Shown here in pieces: positions 1-11,225 of a DNA stretch of 64,000 nucleotides. The position numbers and the translations under genes were made by a program. Where the stretch lies: the NCBI GenBank assembly GCA_951804985.1, contig OX638132.1:20937529-21001528 (forward strand). Reading direction: 5' to 3'. The notes under the pieces are model-generated. The model did no database searches. It was not told the origin of the DNA and worked only from the letters and a program-made list of their open reading frames with translations. Numbering within the stretch: the stretch's first letter is position 1; each line of letters begins with the position of its first letter. This DNA comes from Dryomyza anilis. Lineage: Eukaryota; Arthropoda; Insecta; Diptera; Dryomyzidae.

Positions 1-290
1 GCTGTAATAGAAAAAAAAAACATTTAAATGATAGTAACGATCCTTCGGAAAGAACAATTAAAATATTTTATAAAATTTAAACTCAGAAACTGTGTTTATG
101 GAAAACTATTAAGCCTTAAAAGGATTTATTAAAAATATTAGATTATTAAACACCGTGGTTATTGAAAATTCCATATCTGTAATCACTAGACAATATTTTA
201 TATCTTAATAGATCTTAATCAAATATATAGACCATGGTTTTTTTTGTTATTTTGGTTTTATTAAGAGGAATCAAAAATACCTAAACTCAC

Positions 291-1463
291 CATATATTCA
301 GGCAGTATTCCGCGATACACCTCGTAAAACTCCTCGCAGTTAATGCGCTCCATCTGATGCATACGTAAGGCGGTTATTTTAAAACCATTGTGCGAAATTT
401 CACTGATTATTTTACCAAGATTTCCTAATGTAAATAAATTACTAATTAATCAATTTATTTTAAATTTTCGTAGTAAATGCAACCTTCTTTAATGCAGTGT
501 GGTTTAACAATGCCCAATGTGGAATTCTTCAAAACACATGTTACCTCAAGTCCACTTTTCAGCCCAAAAAAATAACCCAAATTCTGTTGATAGTTATTTG
601 TATTTGTTAAGGCATCCACATAGAAACAATTAAAACTTACTCTGGTCGCCTCCTCGTCAGTTTGTGCACAATAAATACCCGTGCGCATATCCTCCTTTTC
701 GAATAGCTTAATCAACGGTGCGGGAAGACTTTCGCCCTGGTATTCTGTAACCTGTGCATGGCAGTATTTCAACTTTTCCATCGAGTTGTCCGCTATCAAT
801 TCAAAGCCAATAGATGGACCGGACAACAGCTGATTCATTAAAACACTGAAAATCGATATTTCTATTAAAAGGAACCAGCTATGTATAATAAAAATACATA
901 CCTTACTTCGACGTCACCTTTGTTCTTCTCGCCCAGAAAAACCTTGACCTGATCCGCTGTGAACTGCACCATTAGCCCCTTGTTGACGCTGAAATTACTA
1001 TCAATGAGCGCGCACAACACGGAACCCAATTGTGGTACGATGCTGTTTTTCACCAACATAAATGTTCTATTCAAAAAAAAATATATTTATTGATTGATCT
1101 GCAAATTTAAACATCTAAAACTAACTTTTTGCGAAACTTAGCAAGCATGTTCTTGGTTATCTCATCGCCATAGTCGGTAATATCAAATTGTCTGCCGAAA
1201 ATGTTGATTTTAGAACCCACAAAGAAATCGCGCTGCGACAGTTCCGACATCTTTGTGCGTCGCAAAAAGGTTTTCTTTGTGCGCTGATCGTACTGCAAGG
1301 ATAGGAATAGTTGTATTCAATTTGTATTTTATATAATTAATGTTACACCAACCACTTCAATTGCATTGTCGGCCATATAGAAAAAAATATGAAATGATCG
1401 CACAATAGCCGCTTCCTCTTGATACCATTCGGCAATGAAAGATAAACGACGATTCGATGTCAT
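291..1463 (-). CDS. nmdyn-D7: NME7-type nucleoside diphosphate kinase (nmdyn-D7 homologue), 5' part, runs off left edge
   Basis: Five coding exons read on the minus strand with GT-AG introns: 1353-1463, 1126-1292, 902-1066, 484-845 and 291-424. The last donor is GTGAGT at 285-290, so the C-terminal exon lies beyond the window. Exon phases join without frame breaks; the 484 donor (GTTGCA) is weak. The start is MTSNRRLSFIAEWYQEEA, the usual beginning of a DM10 domain, followed by YDQRTKKTFLRRTK, FVGSKINIFGR and DITDYGDEIT, all DM10 hallmarks. Two NDK domains follow: the first starts at KTFMLVKNSIV; the second at LGIVKPHCIKEGNLGKI and continues through MERINCEEFYEVYRG. In the first NDK domain the stretch normally holding the catalytic His (human NAAHGPDS) reads TGIYCAQT, so that His appears replaced by Tyr. 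The family is axonemal/centrosomal, so a ciliary role (sperm, chordotonal neurons) is inferred. The ATG inside exon 4 (836-838) is not a real start. Confidence 0.88.
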
Positions 1464-4400
1464 TGCCTTAAAATTCGCAATTTAACAATTAACTTCTAAC
1501 CCATGGTATTTCTAATAACTTACCATTTTTTGTAAAATATATATTTTGATTGTAAAATAAAATTAGTTTTCTTTGACACAAACAGATGAATTCAAAATTT
1601 AACGAATGAATGAAGTGGTTCGAGGTGGGTTTGTTTACGTTGCTATAGAAACAAACATCTGACTGGGTGTTAATTAAACAGGGCTAACCATGGTTGCCAT
1701 TTTCCCAGGAAAAAATACAGCTTATGCGAATTTTCTGTCCTTGCGGGAAAATGATTTTCACAATTTCCCACACGAATAAAATGCAGCGGTACGATGGAAA
1801 TTTATAAGATAATTGATGAGACTTTTTCAGGGTTCTACTTAATCGCACCGTTAAATGCTAGTATAATTGCTTTAATTTTTTAAAAGAATTTATACTAATA
1901 AATGCTTTGTGGTTCACTGCATGAACCACATATTTCAATTGAATTTTAGTTCATTTTGTTTATATTTATTGCCTCAATTATTATAATAAAAATTGACTCA
2001 TATGTTCCATCATAGGCGACAGCCCGGTACGAAGAATGATTGACATGTTATATCGTTATTGTAAAAGAAAAAACAACAAAAAAAAAAAAATCAGATTTAA
2101 AAACTAAAAAGGTTAAAAATGCTACTTGGTGACTTCTACAACGACGATATTATATAAATTTGTAGTATGTTTATCTGTGTTACAATCAGCCCAATCCGGA
2201 AACACGTCGGCAGACATTTTCCAGCAAGACATGCCTTACCGAAACTCCAACACAAAGACAATATTATATTTTCTCACTCATACATAAATAATTTGATATA
2301 CATCCCTGCAGGATCAATGATAGATATATGACCCGTAATTTTACTAGTAATGAAACTAAAATTTTTTGCGTGTCGGTTTGCCACCATTTTTGATTTGTAG
2401 GTTATTTATTACGTTTGCAACAGTAGCCGCCACAGCAGGAGTTGAAAAAAGATGTTACTTAAATTATAAACAATTGATAAACACTAAAAGAAATTATATT
2501 GAAAAGAGTATTTGTATATATTGCTTATTTATCTATTCATATTATAGATATCATTAAAGTGGAAGGGTCATCTGCATTAAACAAATGCATGGAAGGAACA
2601 TGCATTTGTAATGCAAACATGTTGAATGTAATGCGCATTACATTCAACGCAATAAAAAAGAAAACTATAGAATTTTGAGTTTTTTGGTTTTATTTTGTCT
2701 AATTTTGGTTAGTTTACTATTAATTTAACTGTCCCTAACCTCAAAATTAAAACAGTTTATGTTACGTAAAATATTTCGTAAATTTACAAGTAATTTAATC
2801 GTCACTTATTACCAAAAGAACAGTGATAAACATATATTCAATTGTATCTCATTTCAGATGAGTGAGAAAGAGATAAAAATTCTCACGCACACAAAAACTA
2901 CGGTCAATTTTATCCCGACGCTCTTAACAATGTTATAGAAACTTTTACTGAAACTTTCAGTTTTGATACTTGTAATATTACTGCTCATATGACCGGTAGT
3001 GTTCTTGCTGGGTTCCGACAGAATTTATAAAAAAGTAATCGAGTAACTCACAGTTATTCGACGTATATTCAAAAATTTTCATTGGAAACAAATCAATCGA
3101 GTTTCCCGTCGAGTGAGTGAATATTTACTGTCAAATTTGCTCATTTTATTTTTATGTAAAAAAACATGAAATTTTGCATTTTTAGTAATTGATAGCATAA
3201 CAAAATAGTTTAACTGTCCAAATGTTTAATAAATAATTTATTTCGAATGTTTGAAACTTGCTTAAATTGCTATGCAAATTTAATATTTTAGTACCTACTG
3301 TGAATTATCGTGAAAACACCACAAACGTGTATACCTACACTTTAAGAAATCTGATTTAGGAGTAGTAAATTTGCTACATTTATTACAGTTAATTTTTACT
3401 CATTTTTTAAAATAAAAGCACTAATACGTCCGTAAAAATAAACATCTGACGTGTTTTTCTTGAAAAATATGTTATTTTACACAAATGAAATTTTTTTAGC
3501 TGAACCGTACTTTTAAAATGGTAAATTTACAGATTCTGCAATGTTTTGTATATAAACTTATTCAAGTCTGCGCCATTTTAGAAGACTCTACAGAAAAGAA
3601 AACTTGCATATATTAAATAAAATAATTATGCAAGGGGACGGATTGTTGGTGAATGTGAAATTAATTTGTGTGCAATTGAAATGACATCTTAAAAAACAAC
3701 CCGTTCTGTTGTGCCAATTTGAAGTGTCAAATAAAGTACGTTTAATCAAAAAAATTGAAAACATATTTAATATTTACTTCGAAATTTAACTTCGAAATTG
3801 AGAGATAAACAATGTTGCGTTGTTTTATAAATGTTTCCCATTCCTCGGATACTTGATTAGATTTTATTTTCCGTCCGACGAGCTTCCGTTCATCGGGAAA
3901 CTCGATTGGGCTGAATAAAAAAACATGTACAATTGCCGTGTGATCTGACGGTGTGTTCAGTAAACAGTGCTACCACATTAAAAGATTTTCAGTGCTGTTA
4001 AACGATGGAAACTTTTCCGTATGAATAATTCAATGAATGAGTTCATCATTTCATATTTAAGAGATATTTCGACCTATTATATAACCACAGAAAATCGTTA
4101 TTTAATTACAATTTTGCTTAAATCAATTATTTCGAACAAGAACGAGACGAAATTTTAAAATATAAAACGATTAACATGCTTCATGTTTAAACAACTGTTT
4201 CAATAGTTTCGTATTTTATTTCGTAATGGCGCAAATTCAAAATAGCTTCTAAAACAACATAACAACGTGCATCGTTTTGTTTTTGTGTAAAATAATGAAT
4301 GTTGAAAATAATTTTTAAAAAGTTGTAAGTACTAAAAGAGTAAGTGTTGTATTACAAAAAGCATTTGTTATCGTAGTTTTATGTATTAATAATAACGATA

Positions 4401-4626
4401 TTTTAAAATCTAAAATAAAAGATTATAATAGTTAATTTTATGATAAATCAATATCAATTTTAATTTTTTAATATATATAAATTACTGTCGATATTCTTGG
4501 TTTTGACAGGAATACTTCAGTCAAGTATTGAGTGACACGTGTGTAATGTGTTGCTATTAAATTGTTCTTTATGTATGTTCCTTGTATTTCGACGTAATAT
4601 ATATGCTATAGTAAATATTTCTGGTA
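1464..4626. other. AT-rich intergenic region
   Basis: No exon, RNA gene or transposon protein is recognised here. The stretch just upstream of the NME7 start (1464-1700) probably holds its promoter and 5' UTR. The rest is AT-rich with scattered homopolymers. The only sharp structure is a 28-bp perfect palindrome, listed separately. The 63-aa frame at 2366-2557 has no protein-like features. Confidence 0.6.
2621..2648. repeat. 28-bp perfect palindrome
   Basis: The half-site gttgaatgtaatgc is followed at once by its exact reverse complement, with no spacer. Just upstream (2581-2615) the related words aaatgcat and tgcatttg occur, so the site lies in a cluster of TGCATT-like words. It could be a dimeric binding site or a relic of a small hairpin element; nothing in the sequence decides between these. 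Confidence 0.8.
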
Positions 4627-4632
4627 TTTATT
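4627..4632 (-). terminator. Polyadenylation signal of the p23 gene
   Basis: AATAAA on the minus strand, about 65 bases after the p23 stop codon at 4697-4699. This is a normal spacing for a short fly 3' UTR. It is identified only by motif and position. Confidence 0.55.
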
Positions 4633-4696
4633 GGTTTCTTTCTTTCTTGTATGTTATGTATTCTTTGTGTTTGTAAATAGTTTAGTCGTGCTTAAA

Positions 4697-5446
4697 CTAT
4701 TTCTCCTCTGGTTTGGTGACCTTTTCTGCCTCTTTGTCATTCTTTTCGTCATCGTCGTCTTCGTCGTTTTGCGATAAACTTGGAATATTATCATCGGAAT
4801 CGTCATCTTCGACATTGAAATCATCGAATTGATTATTCCAACCCATATCATTATTCATAAGGTTTTCGAATTGTCCAGGCACCATACCCTCTGCTAAAAA
4901 TATCAAAAAATATATAAGCATATGTTTGATAATTTCTTTGCCACAAATGTAACGTTTTTTTTTTTGTTATTTACCATCTTCATCGTCTGATTCATTTTTC
5001 CATTTACTGAAATTCGCTTTCAAGAAATGCAATTTGGTTTTATCACCGGTGAGTGAGGGCCAGAATGGGCCGCTGTCTTTCTACAATTGCAAAATTTAAT
5101 ATTAATCTACAATTTAATATTGTGAAACAAATAATTATTACCTTGTAAATAGTAAATTCTAGACACCTGCCAATGTTCTTACTCGTCGTACGCTCAGGCT
5201 CAACGGGATGAAGGAAAGTTAATGTGACTTCGTACTTCTTGGTATCGTCCAAGGCATTTACACCCTTAAACTGAAACGTATTGTCTGTCACTCTGCAAAT
5301 AGTAAGTGTTTAGTATATTTTTTTCTATTATTTAGATAAAATTAATATTTTTCATTTACTTATGGTCAATATCCTTGCATTCCACATCGATGCTGATGAA
5401 GAGCAAATCATTTCTTTGAGCCCATAAAACTGGAGGAGGTACTGTT
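4697..5446 (-). CDS. p23 / PTGES3-like Hsp90 co-chaperone (CG16817-like), start exon not placed
   Basis: Four coding exons on the minus strand: part-exon starting 5446 down to the donor near 5361, then 5142-5292, 4975-5080 and 4697-4893, joined in frame. The product reads VPPPVLWAQRNDLLFISIDV, then a CS-domain core (CKDIDHKVTDNTFQFKG, NIGRCLEFTIYKK), then GPFWPSLTGDKTKLHFLKA with FSKWKNESDDED. The tail is very acidic (NVEDDDSDDNIPSLSQ, NDEDDDDEKND). WPSLT...KLHFLKANFSKW followed by an acidic tail is the p23 signature: p23 binds the closed ATP state of Hsp90 and stabilises client complexes, mainly in the cytosol. The exon with the start codon is uncertain. An ATG at 6070-6072 (MSKAAVPRL) can be joined in the right phase, but only through a weak donor. 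The last exon has a tandem acceptor (TAGCAG), giving A-E-G or E-G at the junction. Confidence 0.88.
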
Positions 5447-6904
5447 CTGTAATGTACAATAGAAATGTGTCTAGTTTAATAAAAAGTATATTTATTAAAT
5501 TGTTGTATTAATCTGTGATTCAATTGTAATTTTAAAAAGTAAAAAATGCAATAACTTTGCTTATATGTCGGCATTTTTATCACTTTGGTTGTTTTGGGGA
5601 TCGCTAGATAAGCCTATGAGGTCAGTAAAATTAAATTCAATAGGTTTTCGAACTCAAAAATCGTGATGGAGTGTTTTCAAATATACGAAGTTAACATCGC
5701 ATTTGAAATCATTAAAGGCGATTAAATATTGAGTAAAAATGAGGAATTAAATTTTTGCATTAATGATTCAGGATGGTGTCTAAAAATGTAATAGGCCGTT
5801 ACGACTAAAATACAGTAACGTATTAATAATTAGACACCTTTTCTTAAAGATATAAAAAAAATGTATATTTTTTTATTATATAAACCAAATTCCTATCCAT
5901 AAGGCACTCATCCTGACAGCTATACTCAATTCCAATTGCCGCCGCAACGGCATTCATTCGAGAAACTGCTGTCTCAACATAACCTCAAATCTTAGTGAAT
6001 ATGCGAAATTGGCACAGTAAACGCACACGCCGCGAACGGCTTCACTAATCTTGGAACTGCGGCTTTCGACATTAGATTGAACATTTGCAACCGCTGGATT
6101 CGCTTTTTAATTAACATAATATAACTTAGAAGTTATTTTCTAAGATGGATGCCGGGGAAACCACGCGCACCAAAGGCCATAAGTATTTTTTTTGCACATT
6201 TTCCATACCTGCGCCGATTCGTCGGTCGCTGCCCCATTCTGTTCGACCAACAGCAGCGTCGCCCGATCGACTCATTTCGGTCGGTATCTAATTATGTGCA
6301 ATTTTGCACGATAATTGTACTCACCCCGCTGTTGCTGACATTTTTACAAAATGTTTTAATTGAAATCAAATCGTGTGCAGTTGCAGTTATTTATAAATAA
6401 TAAAATTGTAAAAGAATTTTTTACAATATTTGAAATGATTTAAAATTTCAGACTCCTCGCACAACAACAGACGACTCGACTACTTTATGGAAGAAAAAAG
6501 TTATTCCTCTCGTTGTACGTTTTGTATTCTGTTTCGTTAATGTATTCCGAAGAGTGTTGCATTTTGATGCATTTCCATTTACCTGCCTAATCTTATTCCC
6601 GCTAATTGGCCCACTGCTTTTTTAATACCCGTTTTATTGCCATTTTTATTTTTGTGTCCATTTAATTTTAAAATGCCCACTCTTTATTTAGAGTTATTTT
6701 TATGTTAGAACCAACCGTGGTTGAAGTATATACAGGTTAATTCATCTTTTATAATTCAGTCGCCATTTACTTTTTTTTGGAAACTGTTTGAAAGACTTAA
6801 CTTTTTACGAAAAATTTAAAACAAAACATCAGTGCATTGTTTACAAAACTCATAAAAATATATAATTTAAAATTTTAAAATAAATAAAACTAAACAAATT
6901 TTGC

Positions 6905-6978
<74 letters not shown>

Positions 6979-7240
6979 GTCAAAAAAGTCGATTATAATT
7001 AAGAGATAACTTTAAATTCTCTATGACTACGTGTATGACGCAAGAGTTTAGCCCGAGTTAAAAATATGATATATGCTCAGTCTAAAAACTTAACACAATT
7101 CATTTGGCGACTCATATTAAAATAATCTGAGAACAGTTTAATTTTTAGAATGGCAACGTATTTTTTTAAAACCGTATTAAAATAATCTGAGAAAAATATA
7201 TTATGTGAATTGCAAGTAAATAATTTAAAAAATGTCTTAA
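5447..7240. other. Upstream region of p23 plus intergenic DNA
   Basis: This probably contains the p23 first intron, 5' UTR and promoter. Around 5930-6110 the base composition is noticeably less AT-rich, consistent with a first exon or promoter. An 83-aa plus-strand frame at 6149-6400 has an Arg/Pro-rich start and a hydrophobic end but matches nothing I recognise. Otherwise only AT-rich sequence and the microsatellite listed next. Confidence 0.45.
6906..6970. repeat. (TA)n microsatellite
   Basis: About 32 uninterrupted TA dinucleotides. A tract this long and pure is likely to vary in length between individuals. Confidence 0.97.
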
Positions 7241-7454
7241 AGTGCTATTGAAAATGTACGAAAATATGTAACGGAACCCATCGGAGAGATGTTTCATGTA
7301 AAAGTAAAAATGTATGAACTGCGACGCCCAATAACTGACAAATATCGTTTAGACGCGGACGGAATACGCAAAGACTGTAGAACAGAACGGGACAAGTTGG
7401 AAATCACTTTCTGTGTTGTTGATGCATATGAAGGAGCTTTTTGTTTCCAGGTCG
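7241..7454 (+). CDS. Exon-like ORF of unknown function
   Basis: An open frame runs from just after a TAA at 7238 to a possible donor after TTTCCAG at 7451 (intron would start GTCGGT); without splicing it stops at 7477. It encodes about 71 residues, beginning AIENVRKYVTEPIGEMFHVK and including YELRRPITDKYRLDADG and LEITFCVVDAYEGAFCFQ. The composition is protein-like (mixed charged and hydrophobic residues, codons unlike the AT-rich surroundings). I do not recognise the family. It could be an internal exon of a gene whose other exons are not visible, or a decayed gene. The first in-frame ATG is at 7289. No downstream exon continuing the frame was found before COX5A. Confidence 0.35.
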
Positions 7455-7947
7455 GTTTTTATTACATTCAACCCTAGTCGATTGGTGTGGTTTATAGTTA
7501 AAATTGTTTATAGCTTATAATTTTTGTCCAATCTTATATTATTTCAATGCAAACACTGATTTAGAATGAAAAAAAAGGTGAAAGAAAATCGAAAGAAGAC
7601 ATTTCATTTTTGACGAAGAAAATGAATTATTGACGAAGGAAAAAGAAGATAGCGCCATCTATATGTAATACTTTCCCTGATGAGCAATTCAGCTATTTTC
7701 GAAAAGTCAAACACACACACACACATCTCCGACGATACAGACATTTCATTTGACGTCCATTTGACGTTTGTTCTCTGTCAAGAAAAACTTTATCGAATCA
7801 GCCAATAATTTTCCTCCTGTTAGGTATTGTGATTACTTAACCAATATTCTCTAAATTCATTTGTAAATTGTGCAAAAACATTCAATTTTAAATCGTCTAT
7901 TTTGTATTTTTTTATTAAAGTGCAATCTTAAACTTTTCGTTCACAGA

Positions 7948-8403
7948 ATGTTGCGTATCGCTGCTGGACAAATCAACGCCGTTCTGCGTGGCTCCATGGG
8001 CCTGTCGGCTCGTGCTGCCACCGTTGGCTCTGTGCGTGCCTCACACGGTCACGGCGAATCCGATGAGGAATTCGACAAACGTTATGAGGACTACTTCAAT
8101 CGTAATGACATCGATGGCTGGGAGATTCGCAAGGGCATGAATGATTTGCTGGGCATGGATTTGGTGCCAGAACCGAAAATCATTAATGCTGCATTGAAGG
8201 CTTGCCGTCGCGTCAACGATATTGCGCTAGCCATCAGGTGGCTGGAGGGTTGCAAGGACAAGTGTGGCGACAAGACCAAGGAATTGTATCCATATTTGCT
8301 CGAGAACATTCGTCCCACCCTCACTGAACTGGGCATCCCAACACCCGAGGAGTTGAACTACGACAAACCAGAGCTGGCATTGAAATCCGTTTACGACATG
8401 TAA
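7948..8403 (+). CDS. COX5A: Cytochrome c oxidase subunit 5A, mitochondrial precursor
   Basis: A 151-residue protein. An N-terminal presequence of about 33 residues ([18 protein letters not shown], Arg-rich, no acidic residues) is followed by the mature start [19 protein letters not shown]. Conserved COX5A blocks follow: [58 protein letters not shown] and TPEELNYDK. It is a nuclear-encoded, matrix-side subunit of respiratory complex IV. The start was chosen at 7948 because ttcgttcacag just before it is a strong splice acceptor; the longer frame reaching back to 7870 would be intron. A 5' UTR intron is therefore likely. Length and motifs match the family with nothing missing. The 3' end converges on the KAT gene, with 328 bases between the stop codons. 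Confidence 0.97.
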   Translation: MLRIAAGQINAVLRGSMGLSARAATVGSVRASHGHGESDEEFDKRYEDYFNRNDIDGWEIRKGMNDLLGMDLVPEPKIINAALKACRRVNDIALAIRWLEGCKDKCGDKTKELYPYLLENIRPTLTELGIPTPEELNYDKPELALKSVYDM

Positions 8404-8470
8404 AGCCGGTTAACTTTAGTGAAAAATTTATAATTTAACTTTTATTGAAATTAATTTTGGTTGAAACTGA

Positions 8471-8476
8471 AATAAA
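8471..8476 (+). terminator. Polyadenylation signal of COX5A
   Basis: AATAAA about 70 bases after the COX5A stop codon, in the transcript sense. Identified by motif and position. Confidence 0.6.
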
Positions 8477-8731
8477 ACAAAGCCACAATCTTAAAAGAAA
8501 ATAACTGTGCGTCTTACGTAATGAATGGTCTATGTTTTGTGAGTGTGCGTGTTTACGGCGCAGCAGCATTATTGAGGTTAGATACGAATTCGCAGTGAAC
8601 ATATGTAATGCGAGTGGTAAACAAGAAAAATGCACTTTTGTTTTTTTTTATAAAATCTTTATAAGTATATAAATGTCTTCAATGCACAGCATAAAGTACA
8701 ACAAAAAGTTAATAGTAATTAATGCAGTACT

Positions 8732-10365
8732 TTAGTCCCTTAGCTTCTGCAGCAGCTCTGCTGCCTTCTCTAGATTCTCTTGCTTCTTGATGAAGCAGTA
8801 GCGTACGAAGTTCTCGCCGAGATGCTTGTCAGCCTCGCCGTAGAATGCGCTGGGTGGAATGCCCTGCAGTCCCACATTCTTGGTCATCCATTTGGTGAAT
8901 TTATAGTCGCGATACTTGTCTGGCTGTGAGTTGATGTCGATTTTCCGTTCTGTGTTTAAATAAAATATTATAAAAATTACTTTCATATAAACGAACAAAG
9001 ATCTTTAATATAAAGATTTCTTAATACTTACCCAGATTCGTCCAGTCGGCGAGCATAAAGTATCCACCCTCGGGAATAGTTGGCTTCATGCCGGCCTCCT
9101 GCAAGAATTTCGCCATATAGTCGCGCTTCACCTGTAGCTCTCGCGGCAGACTCATAAAATAGCACTGAGGAGTGCCTAGGCGCGCCATCTCAAGTTCAAA
9201 GCCACTCGCCACCGCCTCCTGAATGGGTGTAGGGCAAGTATATACAGAATTTTGATGCACCATCTGCATGTTGACAATCAAATTGGCCGGTCCATAAGCC
9301 CAGCCGATCTTCCAGCCGGTCACCGAGAATGTTTTGCCAGCGGAGCCAATTGTAATAGTGCGTTCCCACATGTCGGGCAGCGTACAAATGCGTATATGCT
9401 CGTTCTTGTCAAAGACCATCCACTCATAGACCTCGTCCGAAATGCACAGCACATTCCATTTGCGACAGAGCGCGGCAATGGTTTCCAATTCACTGCGATT
9501 AAAGACTTTGCCAATGGGATTGTGCGGTGTATTCAGAATAATCATTTTCGTTTTGTCGTTAAACATTGATGCTAGCTCCGCTTCGTCCAAAACCCAGTCG
9601 GCGGAGGTAATAGTACCCTCTGTTTTGCGCTGAAAGTAAGGAACTGTGTGAACTGTATTTTTATGATTTTGTTAGGGTTAAACTAACTGGCTTTAAGGGT
9701 ATAAAACGCGGCACGCCGCCGGCCATCTTCACCATCGGCTCGTAGCAGTCAAAGAAGGGCTCAATAATGATGACCTCGTCACCCACATCGACGTGTCCCT
9801 GTATGGCGGAGTAGAGTGCCTCGTAGGCGCCCGATGTTATAAGCACCTCGCTCAGCGGATTGATGTCACGTCCGATCAGTTTGGTGTACAGCTTGCCAAT
9901 GGCTTGCACGAGTCGTGGATGACCCTAAACAAGAGATAATCATCAAATGTTTTTTGTAACTATTTAATGAACATACAAAGCCACGCGTGTACTGATGCAA
10001 CAATGGATTGGTGCTCCGGGCAATTTCAGACAAAGAGTCCGTGACATAAGCAGGACAGGCTTCGTCTGGGAAACCTTGACCGAGGTTCAGCGGCTTGTAC
10101 TCTAGCGCAAGCGTAATATATTCGTTCCTGCAGCGAAACGTTTGATATTTAAAGAGTCTATTACAATAATTCACTTGTTTTTATACCAAACACTTGGTGT
10201 GCTGCCCTGCAGCCGCTTTGGCAGTCCAAATTTCTCCATTTCTTTTGTGGCGCTGCTGGAATAGTAACGTTTCTTTTGCGAAACAGCTGCTGCAATGTGC
10301 TCTGCTCTGGTGGCTGCAAGTGACTGTGGCAACAAATGCGCAAGACGACTGGATGTGCGTATCAT
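8732..10365 (-). CDS. Kynurenine aminotransferase / glutamine transaminase K (CG6950-like), mitochondrial form
   Basis: Five minus-strand exons: 10175-10365, 9977-10127, 9688-9924, 9032-9629 and 8732-8949. All have GT-AG borders and phases that join to one 464-residue frame. It is a fold-type I PLP aminotransferase (class I/II). Motifs in order: LGQGFPDEACPAYV near the N-terminus, SGAYEALYSAIQGHV, NTPHNPIGKVF (PLP-contacting Asn about 230), SDEVYEW (Asp about 258, Tyr about 261), GSAGKTFSVTGWKIGW (Schiff-base Lys about 292) and NFVRYCF near the end (substrate-carboxylate Arg). The family converts kynurenine to kynurenic acid and uses glutamine or cysteine conjugates. The first 42 residues are basic and Ser/Ala-rich like a mitochondrial presequence. 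A second in-frame Met at 43 (MEKFGLPKRL) would give a cytosolic form. No catalytic residue is missing. Confidence 0.95.
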
Positions 10366-10975
10366 CTGCGTGAGTCGAAAATGTGTTGAGTAAAAAACAG
10401 TGCGTTAAGTAAAATAATAACTAAATGATAAGAACTAATTTTGAAAGATTTCACTTGACATAAAAAACAACTCACAATTAATTATTGACTAGTAAGATTA
10501 GCTATTATCACAGCAATTAAATGCAAACATTTAAGTAATAGAGCGGAAATTTTTACCGCCTAATATGCGGTTTGGATCTGACTGAATAGTTTGCCCTTTA
10601 GTTGCATAACAAGCCGTTGTCGTTCTCACGACGTAGTTAAAAATAGTTTGCATAGTATGTTATAACAATAACAAACATTAATAGATAACAACTGGATGAT
10701 AAACAAATCAAATGTTTTATTGCTTATATGGCTCAAAAAGTGTTACTTTTTGTTAAATATTTGTGCGATTTTTGTTATAATTGAGAATTAATCGTCGAAT
10801 TAATTTATTCAATACTGCAACAATACTCGTTTTTATTAAAAATTGTTCCGCTGCATTAACAAATAAAGATATATATTATATTGTTTTACAGGGCAGTTGT
10901 ATTAATTGTGCCTTTACAGAAATTATGAGTAAATAATAATAATAATAAATACTTGATATTTACATCAATAATAAT
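10366..10975. other. Upstream region of the KAT gene, no gene seen
   Basis: AT-rich DNA between the KAT start and the foldback element. It probably includes the KAT promoter. A short (AAT)n run is near 10,933-10,948. No coding or RNA feature recognised. Confidence 0.5.
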
Positions 10976-11225
10976 TAAATTAATTTATGTGTGTGAAGAT
11001 ATCCATAAAAAGATATCCATAAATGTTAAGACTTAACAGATGTGGAACGTATGTGGAATCTATGTTAATATTGAAAATATTTTGATTTTTTGTCATTTTT
11101 AGCGTTTTTGTGTAGTTATTTATTATAGAAAGCATTAAAATAATCAATAAAATATGAAAATTATCATTTACGATAGTCGTTTTATTTTTTTAAACCCAAA
11201 TTGGCGAATTAGGTTGAAAGCAAAG

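Noticed and set aside
7870..7947. Extra 26 residues upstream of COX5A Met
   Set aside because: The sequence ends in a strong splice acceptor (ttcgttcacag) just before the conserved start, and the extension is not presequence-like.
9252..9569. 105-aa plus-strand frame and neighbours
   Set aside because: Antisense shadow of exon 4 of the KAT gene.
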